From Acidobacteria bacterium 13_2_20CM_57_17 (lineage in GTDB: Bacteria; Acidobacteriota; Terriglobia; Acidiferrales; UBA7541): 51,740 nucleotides of DNA. This document shows positions 39,089 to 48,435 of the stretch, in pieces (position 1 is the stretch's first letter; every line of letters starts with the position of its first letter). Where the stretch lies: assembly GCA_001914785.1 (NCBI GenBank), contig MNDE01000080.1, positions 1 to 51,740 of the forward strand, in the 5' to 3' direction. Position numbers and translations under genes: made by a program. The notes below the pieces were generated by a model. That model searched no databases. It was not told the DNA's origin and worked only from the letters and a program-made list of their open reading frames with translations.

Positions 39089-39901
39089 CTAAGCCACGCG
39101 ACGAAGCGTCAGTAGCGTTATGTCATCCTCCAACTCGCTTTCCCGGCCACGGTAAAGATGCACGCCCTCGAGCAACGCATGAGAAAAATCATGCAGCACC
39201 AGCGGCTGAGGCAATTTGAGCCGCGTACTTTCCGCAAGTCGTAAAAACCCCTTGGCAGTGAGTTGCTCGCCCGCTGGCGAGCGGACCTCAGTTGCGCCAT
39301 CGGAAAACGCGAGAATCATGTCGCCGTGGTTCAGCCGCACGCTTTGTTGGTTGTAGGTTTCGCCCGTGATGTATCCCAGCGGCAAGCCCTCCAATCCCTC
39401 GCCCAACTCCAGGAACCGCCGCTCGCGCTCGCGCCACAGAAGTATTCTCGGGTGCGCTGCATATGCAAAGTTAAACTCACCGCTTGTCCCGTCAAAAGTT
39501 CCTGTGACGACCGTAGTCAGGCGCAGAGGACCTTTCGATTTTTCATTGGAGAGCGTAAAGGCATCGTTCAGTGCCGCCAACAAACCCGCCGTGTCTCGAA
39601 CGTCTTGGAACTTGTGCAGAAGGTGATGAACATGCCGCGCTACGCCGCTGGCCGTGTAACCGTGGCCCACGCAATCCGCGAGGACCACGCGGGCGAGATT
39701 GTCGCTGCAAGAAAATACCGCGGATAAATCGCCGCCCTTGTCTCCGCCGGAGGGTACGGCGATAACGTCGCTTTCTAATCCCGCGAGCTCCAGTGAACGG
39801 TGCGCTTTTTCATTTCCGGCCCACAGTTCCATGCAGCCGAACGGCCGCATCGCGGTTTTCGTGCAATCCAATTGTTCGGGTTCGACTTTCTTGAACTTCA
39901 T
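39089..39901 (-). CDS. PP2C-type serine phosphatase (SpoIIE/RsbU family)
   Basis: 270 residues from ATG 39901; a TTG 51 bases upstream (39952) is possible. Catalytic acid motifs: PSGGDKGGDLSAVF, VVLADCVGHGYTA, ILAFSDGATEV and LEDDITLLTLRR. It lacks a separate sensor domain; only about 40 residues precede the phosphatase fold. Enzymes of this group dephosphorylate STAS proteins and release them to act, so with the kinase at 34865 and STAS at 35339 it completes a partner switch. Convergent with the Mla operon, divergent from the response regulator. Confidence 0.9.
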   Translation of the reverse strand: MKFKKVEPEQLDCTKTAMRPFGCMELWAGNEKAHRSLELAGLESDVIAVPSGGDKGGDLSAVFSCSDNLARVVLADCVGHGYTASGVARHVHHLLHKFQDVRDTAGLLAALNDAFTLSNEKSKGPLRLTTVVTGTFDGTSGEFNFAYAAHPRILLWRERERRFLELGEGLEGLPLGYITGETYNQQSVRLNHGDMILAFSDGATEVRSPAGEQLTAKGFLRLAESTRLKLPQPLVLHDFSHALLEGVHLYRGRESELEDDITLLTLRRVA

Positions 39902-40002
39902 GCCCAGTTTGATGCTCGGAGGGCTCTCCTTGGTGCAGCCATTGTCCCGCAATCCACCAGCAAGCCTCTCACTTTTCCTGGCACCTGCCGTATGATGCTC
40001 GC

Positions 40003-40764
40003 ATGCGGCTCCTGCTCGTTGAAGACGATGGGCGCATTGCGCGATTCGTGGCCAAGGGCTTGCGCGAACAAGCCTACGCCGTGGATATCGCCAACAGCGG
40101 CGACGACGCGCTCTATCAGGCAGCGATCAATACCTACGACCTGGTAATTCTCGATGTCATGATTCCCGGCCGCAACGGTTTTGAAGTTTGCCGCGACCTG
40201 CGAAAATCGGGGCAACGCATGCCCATTTTGATGCTGACCGCGCGCGATGCCGTGGAAGACCGCATCGCCGGCCTCGATCACGGCGCCGACGACTACCTCA
40301 CCAAGCCGTTCGAATTCCGCGAATTGCTTGCGCGTCTCCGCGCGTTGCTGCGCCGTTCCGGTGAGCTGCGCCCCGCCAAAATAACCGTCGCCGACCTTGT
40401 CCTGGATACCGCAGCGCAAAGCGTTTCCCGGGCTGGCCGCAGTGTGCCACTCACCGCCAAGGAATATGCGCTGCTCGAATATCTGGCGCGCAACACCGGC
40501 CGCGTCGTCGGACGTGCGGAAATTGCCGAGCACGTGTGGGATGAAACATTCGATCCCTTCTCGAATCTGATCGAGGTTTACGTGAATCGCGTGCGCCGCA
40601 AAATTGACGCGGATTCCAGGAAACCGTTGCTTCATACCCGCCGCGGCGCCGGCTACTTCTTCGGCCCTCTGACTGATTCGGAAGCCGCAGACGCAGCCGA
40701 CGAAAGCATCTCGTCACGTCATCGTGCCAAGGCCACGTCTCCAGGCCGGAAGAACCATGCTTGA
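40003..40764 (+). CDS. OmpR-family two-component response regulator
   Basis: 253 residues. Receiver domain with acidic pocket EDD (8-10), phospho-acceptor Asp in LVILDVMIPG (about residue 51), Thr in MLTARDA and Lys in DYLTKPF; a winged-helix DNA-binding domain follows (LTAKEYALLEYLARNTGRVV ... RGAGYFF). A TATGAT at 39991-39996 lies only seven bases before the ATG and no ribosome site is visible, so the transcript may be leaderless. Overlaps the kinase gene by eight bases. Likely regulates the RND pump genes downstream. Confidence 0.93.
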   Translation: MRLLLVEDDGRIARFVAKGLREQAYAVDIANSGDDALYQAAINTYDLVILDVMIPGRNGFEVCRDLRKSGQRMPILMLTARDAVEDRIAGLDHGADDYLTKPFEFRELLARLRALLRRSGELRPAKITVADLVLDTAAQSVSRAGRSVPLTAKEYALLEYLARNTGRVVGRAEIAEHVWDETFDPFSNLIEVYVNRVRRKIDADSRKPLLHTRRGAGYFFGPLTDSEAADAADESISSRHRAKATSPGRKNHA

Positions 40765-42211
40765 CTCCGTCCGCGTTCGGCTCACTCTTTGGTACACGGC
40801 CGTCTTGACGCTCGTTCTGATTGCGCTCTCGACGATCACGTACTTTATTTTTTGGCGGAGCACGGTTCAGCGCACCGATGTGAACCTCGCCGAACTCTCC
40901 GAAGCCTTCCTCACCACTCTTGATGCGGAAGTGAACGATCAAAGCGGCCCCGATTCGCTGAGACTCGCCGGACAAGTGGCCATCACGGAACATCGCTTTC
41001 GCGATCACGTATTCGCGATTTTTGATGACGCAGGAAATATCGTCGTCAGTTCTCAAGAGGTCCCGCCTGCTTCCTCCACCGCGCCTTTTTCCTCGCCTTC
41101 CTTTCAGCATTTTTTCGATGCCTCTTCTCGCGCCGACCGATTATTTGGCAAGGTTAAAGGCGGCAGGGATGGCTACCGCGGATTTGCGCGGCATTTTTCA
41201 TCATTGGGAAGGACATATACCATCGTCATCCTGCAATCGCTTCACCAGCAACAAGAGATGCTCGAAGAAGTCACCGCAACATTCGCATGGGTTATCCCGA
41301 TCGCTATCGTGCTAGCCAGCGCGGGCGGCTACTTTCTCGCGCGCAAGAGCCTCGCTCCCGTCGTGGCCATGAGCACGCAAGCTGGCCGCATCGGCGCTGC
41401 CAATCTGCACGAGCGGCTGGCGGTCCAGAATGACAGGGACGAACTGGGGCACCTCGCCCAGTCGTTCAATGGTTTGCTGGACCGCCTCAGCCAGTCATTT
41501 GAACGCCAGCGGCGCTTCATGGCTGATGCCTCGCACGAGTTGCGCACGCCGGTTGCGATTTTGCGCGGTGAAGCGGAGGTCGCCCTTTCGCAGCAGGAGC
41601 GTTCGTTGGAGGAATACCGCGAATCTCTGGGTGTACTTCACCAGGAAGCCGAGCGGCTTACGCACATCGTCGAGGATCTCTTTACGCTTACGCGAGCAGA
41701 CGCCGGGCAATATCCACTCCAGCCACGCGATTTTTATCTCGATGAACTGATTGCTGAGAGCGTGCATTCGGCCAGGACTTTGGCTCTCGCAAAAAAGATT
41801 TGTCTCAATCTCGAAGAAGCATCCGAGTCTCCCATTCATGCGGATGAATCCTTGTTGCGCCGCATGATCCTCAATCTTCTGGATAACGCCATTAAGTACA
41901 CTCCGGAGGGTGGAAGCGTCAGCGTTACGTGCCGTCGGGGGGGAAAGGAATATGCCTTGAGCATCACCGATACGGGGGGTGGCATTCCAGCGGACCTGCA
42001 GCCCCGCATCTTCGAGCGCTTTTTCCGCGCTGACAAAGCGCGCTCCCGTACTGAAAACGACGGCGGTGGCGCCGGCCTCGGCCTGTCCATTTCCCGCTGG
42101 ATTGCCGAGGCCCATCACGGCCGTTTGGAACTGACGCATTCCAACCCGGCCGGAAGCACTTTTACAGCGTACCTCCCGGCGGAGCCGCTTCCCTCTGCAA
42201 CTGGCAGTTAA
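40757..42211 (+). CDS. Two-component sensor histidine kinase
   Basis: 484 residues from ATG 40757, overlapping the regulator stop. Two TM helices (about 12-35 and 177-198) enclose a periplasmic sensor of roughly 140 residues; a HAMP linker (AMSTQAGRIGAANLHERL) leads to the H box MADASHELRTPVAILRGEAE and the N, G1 and G2 boxes (NLLDNAIKYT, ITDTGGGIP, GAGLGLSISRWIAEAH). CusS-like arrangement. It should phosphorylate the adjacent OmpR-type regulator; signal unknown, but the pump genes 80 bases downstream suggest a toxic compound or envelope stress. Confidence 0.94.
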   Translation: MLDSVRVRLTLWYTAVLTLVLIALSTITYFIFWRSTVQRTDVNLAELSEAFLTTLDAEVNDQSGPDSLRLAGQVAITEHRFRDHVFAIFDDAGNIVVSSQEVPPASSTAPFSSPSFQHFFDASSRADRLFGKVKGGRDGYRGFARHFSSLGRTYTIVILQSLHQQQEMLEEVTATFAWVIPIAIVLASAGGYFLARKSLAPVVAMSTQAGRIGAANLHERLAVQNDRDELGHLAQSFNGLLDRLSQSFERQRRFMADASHELRTPVAILRGEAEVALSQQERSLEEYRESLGVLHQEAERLTHIVEDLFTLTRADAGQYPLQPRDFYLDELIAESVHSARTLALAKKICLNLEEASESPIHADESLLRRMILNLLDNAIKYTPEGGSVSVTCRRGGKEYALSITDTGGGIPADLQPRIFERFFRADKARSRTENDGGGAGLGLSISRWIAEAHHGRLELTHSNPAGSTFTAYLPAEPLPSATGS

Positions 42212-42291
42212 TCCTGTGTTTAGCTTCGTTTCGTTACTATAACTTCTTCCTGCCGCGCCCTATTTTCGTCCGGCCCAGGAGTCGAACACTT

Positions 42292-43677
42292 ATGAAAACG
42301 CTTCGCACCCTCGTTCTGCCGTGGACCTCGGTGGCTGCCCTGTTCGTGTCTCTTGTGGGGAGTGCCGGAGCGCAGGAATCGCCAGCCCCCGCAGGTACAG
42401 TGCCTGCCAATAATGCCCAACAGACGCCGCCTCCTGCTTCGCCGGTGCTCCGCCTCACGTTCGAAGATGCCCTTGTGCGCGCCAGAAAGAACAGCACGCA
42501 ATTCCTGGCCGCGCAGACCGACGCCGCGATTGTACGTCAGGACCGTTATCAAGCCGCAGCGGTCCTGCTCCCCACCGTCACGTACAACAATCAGGCGCTC
42601 TACACGCAGAGCAACGGGCCAGGCAATCCCGTGAGGTACATCGCCAACAACGCTGTTCACGAATACATCAGTCAGGCCAACGTGCGCGAGTCCATCGATT
42701 TACTGTCCGTCTCGAATTACCGCCGGGCTTCCGCGGCGTCTGCTCTTGCGAAAGCGCGCGCGGAAATTGCTTCGCGCGGGCTTGTTGTTACCGTCGTCCA
42801 GAGCTACTACGCTGTGGCAGCTGCACAGCAGAAGCTGGAAGCCGCGAAGAAAAATGGAGACGAAGGCGACAGTTTCCTAAAACTGACCCAAGACCTCGAA
42901 AGAGGAGGAGAAGTCGCGCACGCCGACGTCATCAAGGCGGAGCTGCAAGTCCAAGACCGCCATCGGCAACTGCTGGAGGCGCAGCTTGGGCTTCTGAATG
43001 CCCGGCTCGATTTTGCAGTGCTGATCTTTCCCGACTTCAACGACAATTTTGAACTTGCCGAAGATCTTCACGCGAGTGTTCCGCTGCCAACCCTAGCAGA
43101 AGTCCAGCAGCGCGCCGCTCGCGACAATCCCGATCTTCGCGCCGCGCTAGCTGCGGTGCAGCAAGCCGGCCACGACGTCACCGGCGCGCGCGCTGGCTAT
43201 CTGCCCTCGCTTAGTTTCGATTATTGGTACGGAATCGACGCCCCGCAGTTTGCTGTGAACGGTCCGAACGGAGTTTCCAATCTCGGCTCTTCCGCCGCCG
43301 CAACCGTGAATATTCCTGTGTGGAATTGGGGCGCCACGCAGAGCCGGATCAAGCAGGCGGAGCTGCGGCGCACGCAAGCCCAGCAGGAACTCTCCCTCGC
43401 CCAGCGCAAGCTCCTCGCTGAAATAAAGTCTCTCTACGCTGAAGCGGAAACGGCTTTGAACGAACTCAGCGGACTCAACCGCGCGGCTGAACTCTCAGCA
43501 GAAAGCCTGCGTCTCATCACTCTCCGCTACAAGGGAGGGGAAGCCACCGTTCTGGAAGTCGTGGACGCCCAGACCACTTTCGCGCAAGCCAACGCCGCCT
43601 ACCACGACGGAGCCGTGCGCTATCGCGTCGCTTTGGCCAATTTGCAAACGCTGACGGGGGTTCTAACAACTCCATGA
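42292..43677 (+). CDS. TolC-like outer membrane efflux protein
   Basis: 461 residues with signal peptide (ending SAGAQ). Two OEP repeats begin at LRLTFEDALVRARKNS and at LAEVQQRAARDNPDLRAA, with long helices, ending LEVVDAQTTFAQANAAYHDG and the family closing YRVALANLQTLTG. Trimeric outer-membrane exit duct of the tripartite pump. Overlaps the adaptor gene by four bases (ATGA). Confidence 0.93.
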   Translation: MKTLRTLVLPWTSVAALFVSLVGSAGAQESPAPAGTVPANNAQQTPPPASPVLRLTFEDALVRARKNSTQFLAAQTDAAIVRQDRYQAAAVLLPTVTYNNQALYTQSNGPGNPVRYIANNAVHEYISQANVRESIDLLSVSNYRRASAASALAKARAEIASRGLVVTVVQSYYAVAAAQQKLEAAKKNGDEGDSFLKLTQDLERGGEVAHADVIKAELQVQDRHRQLLEAQLGLLNARLDFAVLIFPDFNDNFELAEDLHASVPLPTLAEVQQRAARDNPDLRAALAAVQQAGHDVTGARAGYLPSLSFDYWYGIDAPQFAVNGPNGVSNLGSSAAATVNIPVWNWGATQSRIKQAELRRTQAQQELSLAQRKLLAEIKSLYAEAETALNELSGLNRAAELSAESLRLITLRYKGGEATVLEVVDAQTTFAQANAAYHDGAVRYRVALANLQTLTGVLTTP

Positions 43678-45023
43678 CCTCGACGACCATCACCACTCTG
43701 GCATCGCGCTGCAAAGCGGCGGCTTTTTTCACCGCCATCGCGGTGATACTCCGCATCGCCACCGGTTGCAGCAAGGACGAAAAAGAAAAAGAACCCGTCG
43801 TCTCCGTGCAAACCACGCCTGCTCGGCGCGCTCCCATCTCACAAGTGATTTCGGCGGAAGCCGTAGTCTATCCGCTGGAGCAAGCCACAGTCGCGCCAAA
43901 GATCAGTTCGACCATCAAGAAATTCTACGTGCAACGAAGCGCGCGAGTTAAAAAAGGACAATTGCTTGCAGAGCTGGAAAACAAGGATCTGTCCGCCGCC
44001 GCGGAATCCACCAAGGGCGATTTCGAGCAAGCGGACGCCAACTACGTAACCACCGTTGATGCCAGCCTTCCGCAGCAGATTCAAAAGGCACAGCTCGACG
44101 CCGTCGCCGCGAAGTCGAATTTCGAAGCGCAACAGAAAGTCTATGAGAGCCGCAAGGAATTGTTCCAACAAGGAGCCATTCCCCGGAAAGACTTAGATTC
44201 CGCCGAAGTCGCTTTTCTTCAGGCCCGCAGCCAGAACGAGCAAGCGCAGAAACAACTTGCCGACCTTCAGCGCGTAGGAAAAGAGCAAACGCTCAAGTCC
44301 GTCCAGGGCTCGCGCGCGTCCGCCGAAGGCAGAATGAGGGGCGCCGAAGCACTGCTCAGTTATTCCAGAATCGCGAGTCCCATCGACGGCGTCGTCACTG
44401 ATCGCCCGCTTTTTGAAGGTGACCTCGCCACCGCCAATCAACCCTTGCTCACCGTGATGAATACATCTCGGCTCATCGCGAAAGCACACATCGCTCAATC
44501 CGAAGCAGCGGTTCTGAAAGTGGGCAATCCCGCGGAGCTGAAAATCCCCGCTCTTGAAGGGCCCGTCAAAGGCCGCGTCAGTTTGGTCAGCCCCGCACTC
44601 GATCCCGGCAGCACCACGATTGAAGTATGGGTTGAAGCGTCCAAGCCGGACCCAGCGCTGAAACCCGGCATGACCGTGCAACTTTCCATGACCGCCAAAA
44701 CGGTGAAAGACGCGCTCGTCGTGCCCACTCCCGCGATTTACAAAAATCCCGAGGGAACGGATTATGTTTTGCTCGTCGGCTCCGATGGCCACGCGCGTCT
44801 CAAAACCGTTCAAGTGGGCGTGCGCAACGCCGAATTCACCCAAATCGTCAGTGGCGTTGCCGCCGGCGATCCGGTTATCAGCTCGGGAGGCTACGGGCTT
44901 CCGGATAACACCCAGGTTAAGATCGAAACACCGGCGCCGGTGGAAAAAGACTCCGATAACAAATCCGGCAAGTCCGAAAAGCCTGCCGCTGCAGCGAAAC
45001 CCGCCGCCAAGGACAAGGACTAA
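43674..45023 (+). CDS. RND efflux periplasmic adaptor lipoprotein (MFP/HlyD family)
   Basis: 449 residues; lipobox ATGCSKD (Cys about residue 32). Biotinyl-lipoyl halves VAPKISSTIKKFYVQRSARV and YSRIASPIDGVVTDRPLFEG flank a coiled-coil hairpin (about 95-220); a beta-barrel and membrane-proximal domain follow. Lys/Ala-rich C-terminal tail (GKSEKPAAAAKPAAKDKD). It joins the RND pump to the TolC-like duct. Translationally coupled to both sides (6 bases to the pump gene). Confidence 0.93.
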   Translation: MTSTTITTLASRCKAAAFFTAIAVILRIATGCSKDEKEKEPVVSVQTTPARRAPISQVISAEAVVYPLEQATVAPKISSTIKKFYVQRSARVKKGQLLAELENKDLSAAAESTKGDFEQADANYVTTVDASLPQQIQKAQLDAVAAKSNFEAQQKVYESRKELFQQGAIPRKDLDSAEVAFLQARSQNEQAQKQLADLQRVGKEQTLKSVQGSRASAEGRMRGAEALLSYSRIASPIDGVVTDRPLFEGDLATANQPLLTVMNTSRLIAKAHIAQSEAAVLKVGNPAELKIPALEGPVKGRVSLVSPALDPGSTTIEVWVEASKPDPALKPGMTVQLSMTAKTVKDALVVPTPAIYKNPEGTDYVLLVGSDGHARLKTVQVGVRNAEFTQIVSGVAAGDPVISSGGYGLPDNTQVKIETPAPVEKDSDNKSGKSEKPAAAAKPAAKDKD

Positions 45024-45029
45024 ACGCGC

Positions 45030-48000
45030 ATGGATCTTCCTCCAGATTCTCCGCGCATCGCACATCCTTCAAGCAAGCCGAATGCGCCCTGGTTCCAGCG
45101 GCTCTCCCGTCCCATTCTGTTCTTGATTGTCACTCTGATGCTCGTCGGCGCGTGCCTCGCCTTCACCATCCCCGTTGCGGTGTTTCCGAATACGGATTTT
45201 CCCCGCATCGTCATTGGCATCGACAACGGCGTGATGCCCATCGACCAGATGCTGGTGGTCATCACGCGCCCCGTCGAAGAAGCCGTCAACAGCGTTCCCG
45301 GTTTACAAAAAGTTCAGTCGATTACCAGCCGCGGTTCCGCGGAGGTCGATCTTTTCTTTGACTGGACGAGCGACATGATTCTGACGCTGCAGCGCGTCGA
45401 TGCCGTCGTCGCTCGCTTGCAGTCGGAATTGCCGCCGACGGCCAAGATTGAGACGCATCGCCTCACCTTCGCCACGTTTCCCATTCTCGGCTACAGCCTG
45501 ACGTCCGACACCATTCCTCAGAATAAGCTTTGGGAAATTGCCACCTACGACCTCAAGCCGCGCGTCAACCGGCTCGATGGTGTCGCTTCCGTTCTCATTC
45601 AAGGTGGCCGCGTTCCGGAATTCCAGGTCATGCCCGAGCCGGCTCGCCTTCTTGCAGCCGGCATCACCGTCAACGATATTCTCGATGCCATCCGCCGCAC
45701 GAACCTCATCGACTCGCCCGGTCTTATCGAGAACAATCATCAATTGGTGCTCGGCCTGATTAGCGGCCAGGTGCGAACACCCGAGCAGCTCGGCCAGATT
45801 GTCGTGAAGACTTCAACAGCGGGCGTTCCCATTCGTCTCGGTGATATCGCGAACATTGCGCCGTCGGTTGCGCCGGTCTACACCATGGTCACGGCCAACG
45901 GCAAGCCCGCCGTCCTGCTTAGCGTGCATCGTCAGCCGGACAGCAATACGCTTGATGTCGCTAACGAAGTTCACGCTCAGATCGAAGAGATTCGCCCCAC
46001 GCTTCCCCCCGGCGTGCGCATCGAGCCGTTCTACGATCAATCCACCATCGTTCACGAGTCCATCGCCAGTGTTCGTGATGCAGTGCTCCTGGGACTCCTG
46101 CTTTCTTCCGTTATCCTCGTTCTGTTTTTGCGTGACTGGGGCACATCGCTTGTGGCGGGCCTCGTGATTCCGGCAACCTTGCTCATCACCTTCATCGTCC
46201 TCAGGCTCACGGGCCAAAGCTTCAATCTCATGACCCTTGGCGGTCTTGCCGCCGCTGTCGGCCTGGTCATTGATGACGCCATCGTAGTCCTCGAAAACAT
46301 CGTCTTGCATCGCGACGCCGGTCAGGGCCGCTTCGAGGCGATTCAAAGCGCACTCAAAGAAATGACGATTCCATTGATCGGCTCGACTGTCACGCCGATT
46401 GTTGTTTTTCTTCCGCTGATCTCCATCACCGGCGTGACCGGAAGCTTTTTCCGCGCGCTCGCCGTTACCATGACCGTGTCGCTTTTTACGTCGCTTCTGC
46501 TCGCTTTGTCCTGGACGCCCACGCTCAGCCAGTATCTTGTCCGCCGCCGCACGACGCCACCCGCCGAAGCGGAGTCATCACATGGCGGTGATGCTGCCGC
46601 GCTTCTTGCCGCCGAAGAAGCCCATCTGTCCGGTTTTTTCGGCCGTGTGGTTGCGTTTTATGCGCGCGCGATGGAAGCGGTTCTCAAGCGGCCTTTTCTT
46701 TTGGCCGGAAGTTCCGCCCTCATCGTTATCCTCGCGTTGGTTTGTTATAAAGCGCTCGGTTCCGACCTCCTTCCCGAAATGGACGAGGGCGGCTTCATTC
46801 TCGATTATTGGACTCCTCCTGGCAGTTCACTCGCGGAATCCGACCGCATCCTCCAGCACATCGAAGAAATCGTTCGCTCGCAGCCTGAAGTCGAAAACAC
46901 TTCGCGCCGTACTGGTTTGCAGCTTGGCCTCGCGGCGGTCACGGAAGCCAATCGCGGCGACTTCACCGTCAAGCTCAAGCGCGACCGCAAGCGCGGCATC
47001 GACGAGGTCATCTCCGACGTTCGCTCGGAGATCGAGCAGACCGAGCCTGCCGCCAAGGTGGAATTCATCCAGGTCTTGCAGGACATGATCGGCGACCTCA
47101 CCAGCCAGCCGGAGCCCATCGTCATTAAACTCTTCTCGCAGGACCCCAAGCTCCTCGCGAACACCGCCCCGCGCGTCGCCGACGCCATTCAAAAAGTTCA
47201 CGGCGTCGTAGACGTGCTTGACGGCATCGAGAACACCATCAGCGGGCCCGCAACCACGTTTCAGATCAATCCTGCCGTGGCTGCGCGCGCGGGCTTCACC
47301 CCCGAAGAGGTTGCTGTGGATGCTTCTGCCATTCTGGAGGGCGAGCCGGCCGCCACGCCCGTCGTAGTAAACGATCGCGCTTACACCATCCGCGTTCGAT
47401 TTCCGGAACAAGGTCGCTCGACTTTAGATCGTATGAGCAACACGCTCCTCACCAGCGCCACCGGTCGCACCGCGACTCTCGGCTCCCTTGCAACCGTTAG
47501 CTCGGACCCTGGGCAAACAGAAATTCGCCGCGAGAATCTTCAGCGCCTTGTGGAAGTGACGGGGCGCTTCGAAGGCGTGGACCTTGGTTCGGGCATCGCT
47601 TCGGTCAAGAAAGCTGTCAACGATCTCCATCTTCCGTCTTCCATCCGCGTGGAATACGGCGGCACTTACGCCGAACAGCTGAAATCTTTCCGCGACCTCC
47701 TGATGGTTCTTCTGCTGGCGCTGGTTTTGCTGTTCGCCGTGCTCTTATTTGAATTCCGCACGTTCTCCGCACCTACCGCGATTCTGGCTTCCGCCTTGCT
47801 CTCGACCTTTGGCGGCTTGCTCGCACTTCTCGTCACTCGTACGACGTTTAACGTCGCTTCCTTCATGGGCATGATCATGGTCATCGGCATCGTGGCAAAA
47901 AACGGCATTCTCCTTTTGGACGCCGAGCACCGCTTCCGCGCTCTCGGTTTTTCCTCTAAAGATTCCATGATTCAGGCTGGCCGCCGCCGTCTTCGTCCCA

Positions 48001-48191
48001 TCGCTATGACAGCTCTCGCCACCGTCGCCGGCATGCTCCCATTGGCTTTTGCCATCGGGAAGGGCTCCCAGATGCTCAAGCCGCTCGCCATCACTGTTGT
48101 TGGCGGCATTCTGAGCTCCATGGTGCTTTCGCTCATCTTCACTCCCGCGATTCATTTTTATCTCCAACCCGGAAAAACGGCTCAAGAATAA
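45030..48191 (+). CDS. RND efflux transporter (AcrB/HAE-like inner membrane pump)
   Basis: 1053 residues, full length with 12 TM helices and two large periplasmic loops. The TM4 proton relay reads GLVIDDAIVVLENI, with the Asp pair of drug-type (HAE) rather than heavy-metal pumps. N-terminus: 30 cytoplasmic residues then LILFLIVTLMLVGACLAFTI and VAVFPNTDFPRIVIG. The C-terminal half mirrors this with GMIMVIGIVAKNGILLLD. Substrates are likely amphiphilic compounds. Third gene of the pump operon, downstream of the two-component genes. Confidence 0.95.
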   Translation: MDLPPDSPRIAHPSSKPNAPWFQRLSRPILFLIVTLMLVGACLAFTIPVAVFPNTDFPRIVIGIDNGVMPIDQMLVVITRPVEEAVNSVPGLQKVQSITSRGSAEVDLFFDWTSDMILTLQRVDAVVARLQSELPPTAKIETHRLTFATFPILGYSLTSDTIPQNKLWEIATYDLKPRVNRLDGVASVLIQGGRVPEFQVMPEPARLLAAGITVNDILDAIRRTNLIDSPGLIENNHQLVLGLISGQVRTPEQLGQIVVKTSTAGVPIRLGDIANIAPSVAPVYTMVTANGKPAVLLSVHRQPDSNTLDVANEVHAQIEEIRPTLPPGVRIEPFYDQSTIVHESIASVRDAVLLGLLLSSVILVLFLRDWGTSLVAGLVIPATLLITFIVLRLTGQSFNLMTLGGLAAAVGLVIDDAIVVLENIVLHRDAGQGRFEAIQSALKEMTIPLIGSTVTPIVVFLPLISITGVTGSFFRALAVTMTVSLFTSLLLALSWTPTLSQYLVRRRTTPPAEAESSHGGDAAALLAAEEAHLSGFFGRVVAFYARAMEAVLKRPFLLAGSSALIVILALVCYKALGSDLLPEMDEGGFILDYWTPPGSSLAESDRILQHIEEIVRSQPEVENTSRRTGLQLGLAAVTEANRGDFTVKLKRDRKRGIDEVISDVRSEIEQTEPAAKVEFIQVLQDMIGDLTSQPEPIVIKLFSQDPKLLANTAPRVADAIQKVHGVVDVLDGIENTISGPATTFQINPAVAARAGFTPEEVAVDASAILEGEPAATPVVVNDRAYTIRVRFPEQGRSTLDRMSNTLLTSATGRTATLGSLATVSSDPGQTEIRRENLQRLVEVTGRFEGVDLGSGIASVKKAVNDLHLPSSIRVEYGGTYAEQLKSFRDLLMVLLLALVLLFAVLLFEFRTFSAPTAILASALLSTFGGLLALLVTRTTFNVASFMGMIMVIGIVAKNGILLLDAEHRFRALGFSSKDSMIQAGRRRLRPIAMTALATVAGMLPLAFAIGKGSQMLKPLAITVVGGILSSMVLSLIFTPAIHFYLQPGKTAQE

Positions 48192-48435
48192 TTCTGAATA
48201 ACGGCATTGCCTCTGCTCCAGGGCAGGCGTAGACTGCGATGCAGTAGTCATTCTTTGTTATATCTTTCTCATCTCGCTTTCATTTCGCAGTCATAAATCT
48301 GACGTTTACTCCTTTCGCCGCGCTTTCGGGGTGTGCTTGAAAATCTAATCGCTGGAATCCCCTGGCGGAGATGAACTTTGCCGAGGTTTGCCCATGACCG
48401 TGGGTTCACTTCAATTCAAATTTGAAGGAGTCGCC
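48192..48435 (+). other. Leader region of the TonB-dependent receptor gene
   Basis: No gene seen. An AT-richer stretch (TTTGTTATATCTTTCTCATC, 48255 region) may contain a promoter; no clear box pair. Confidence 0.35.
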
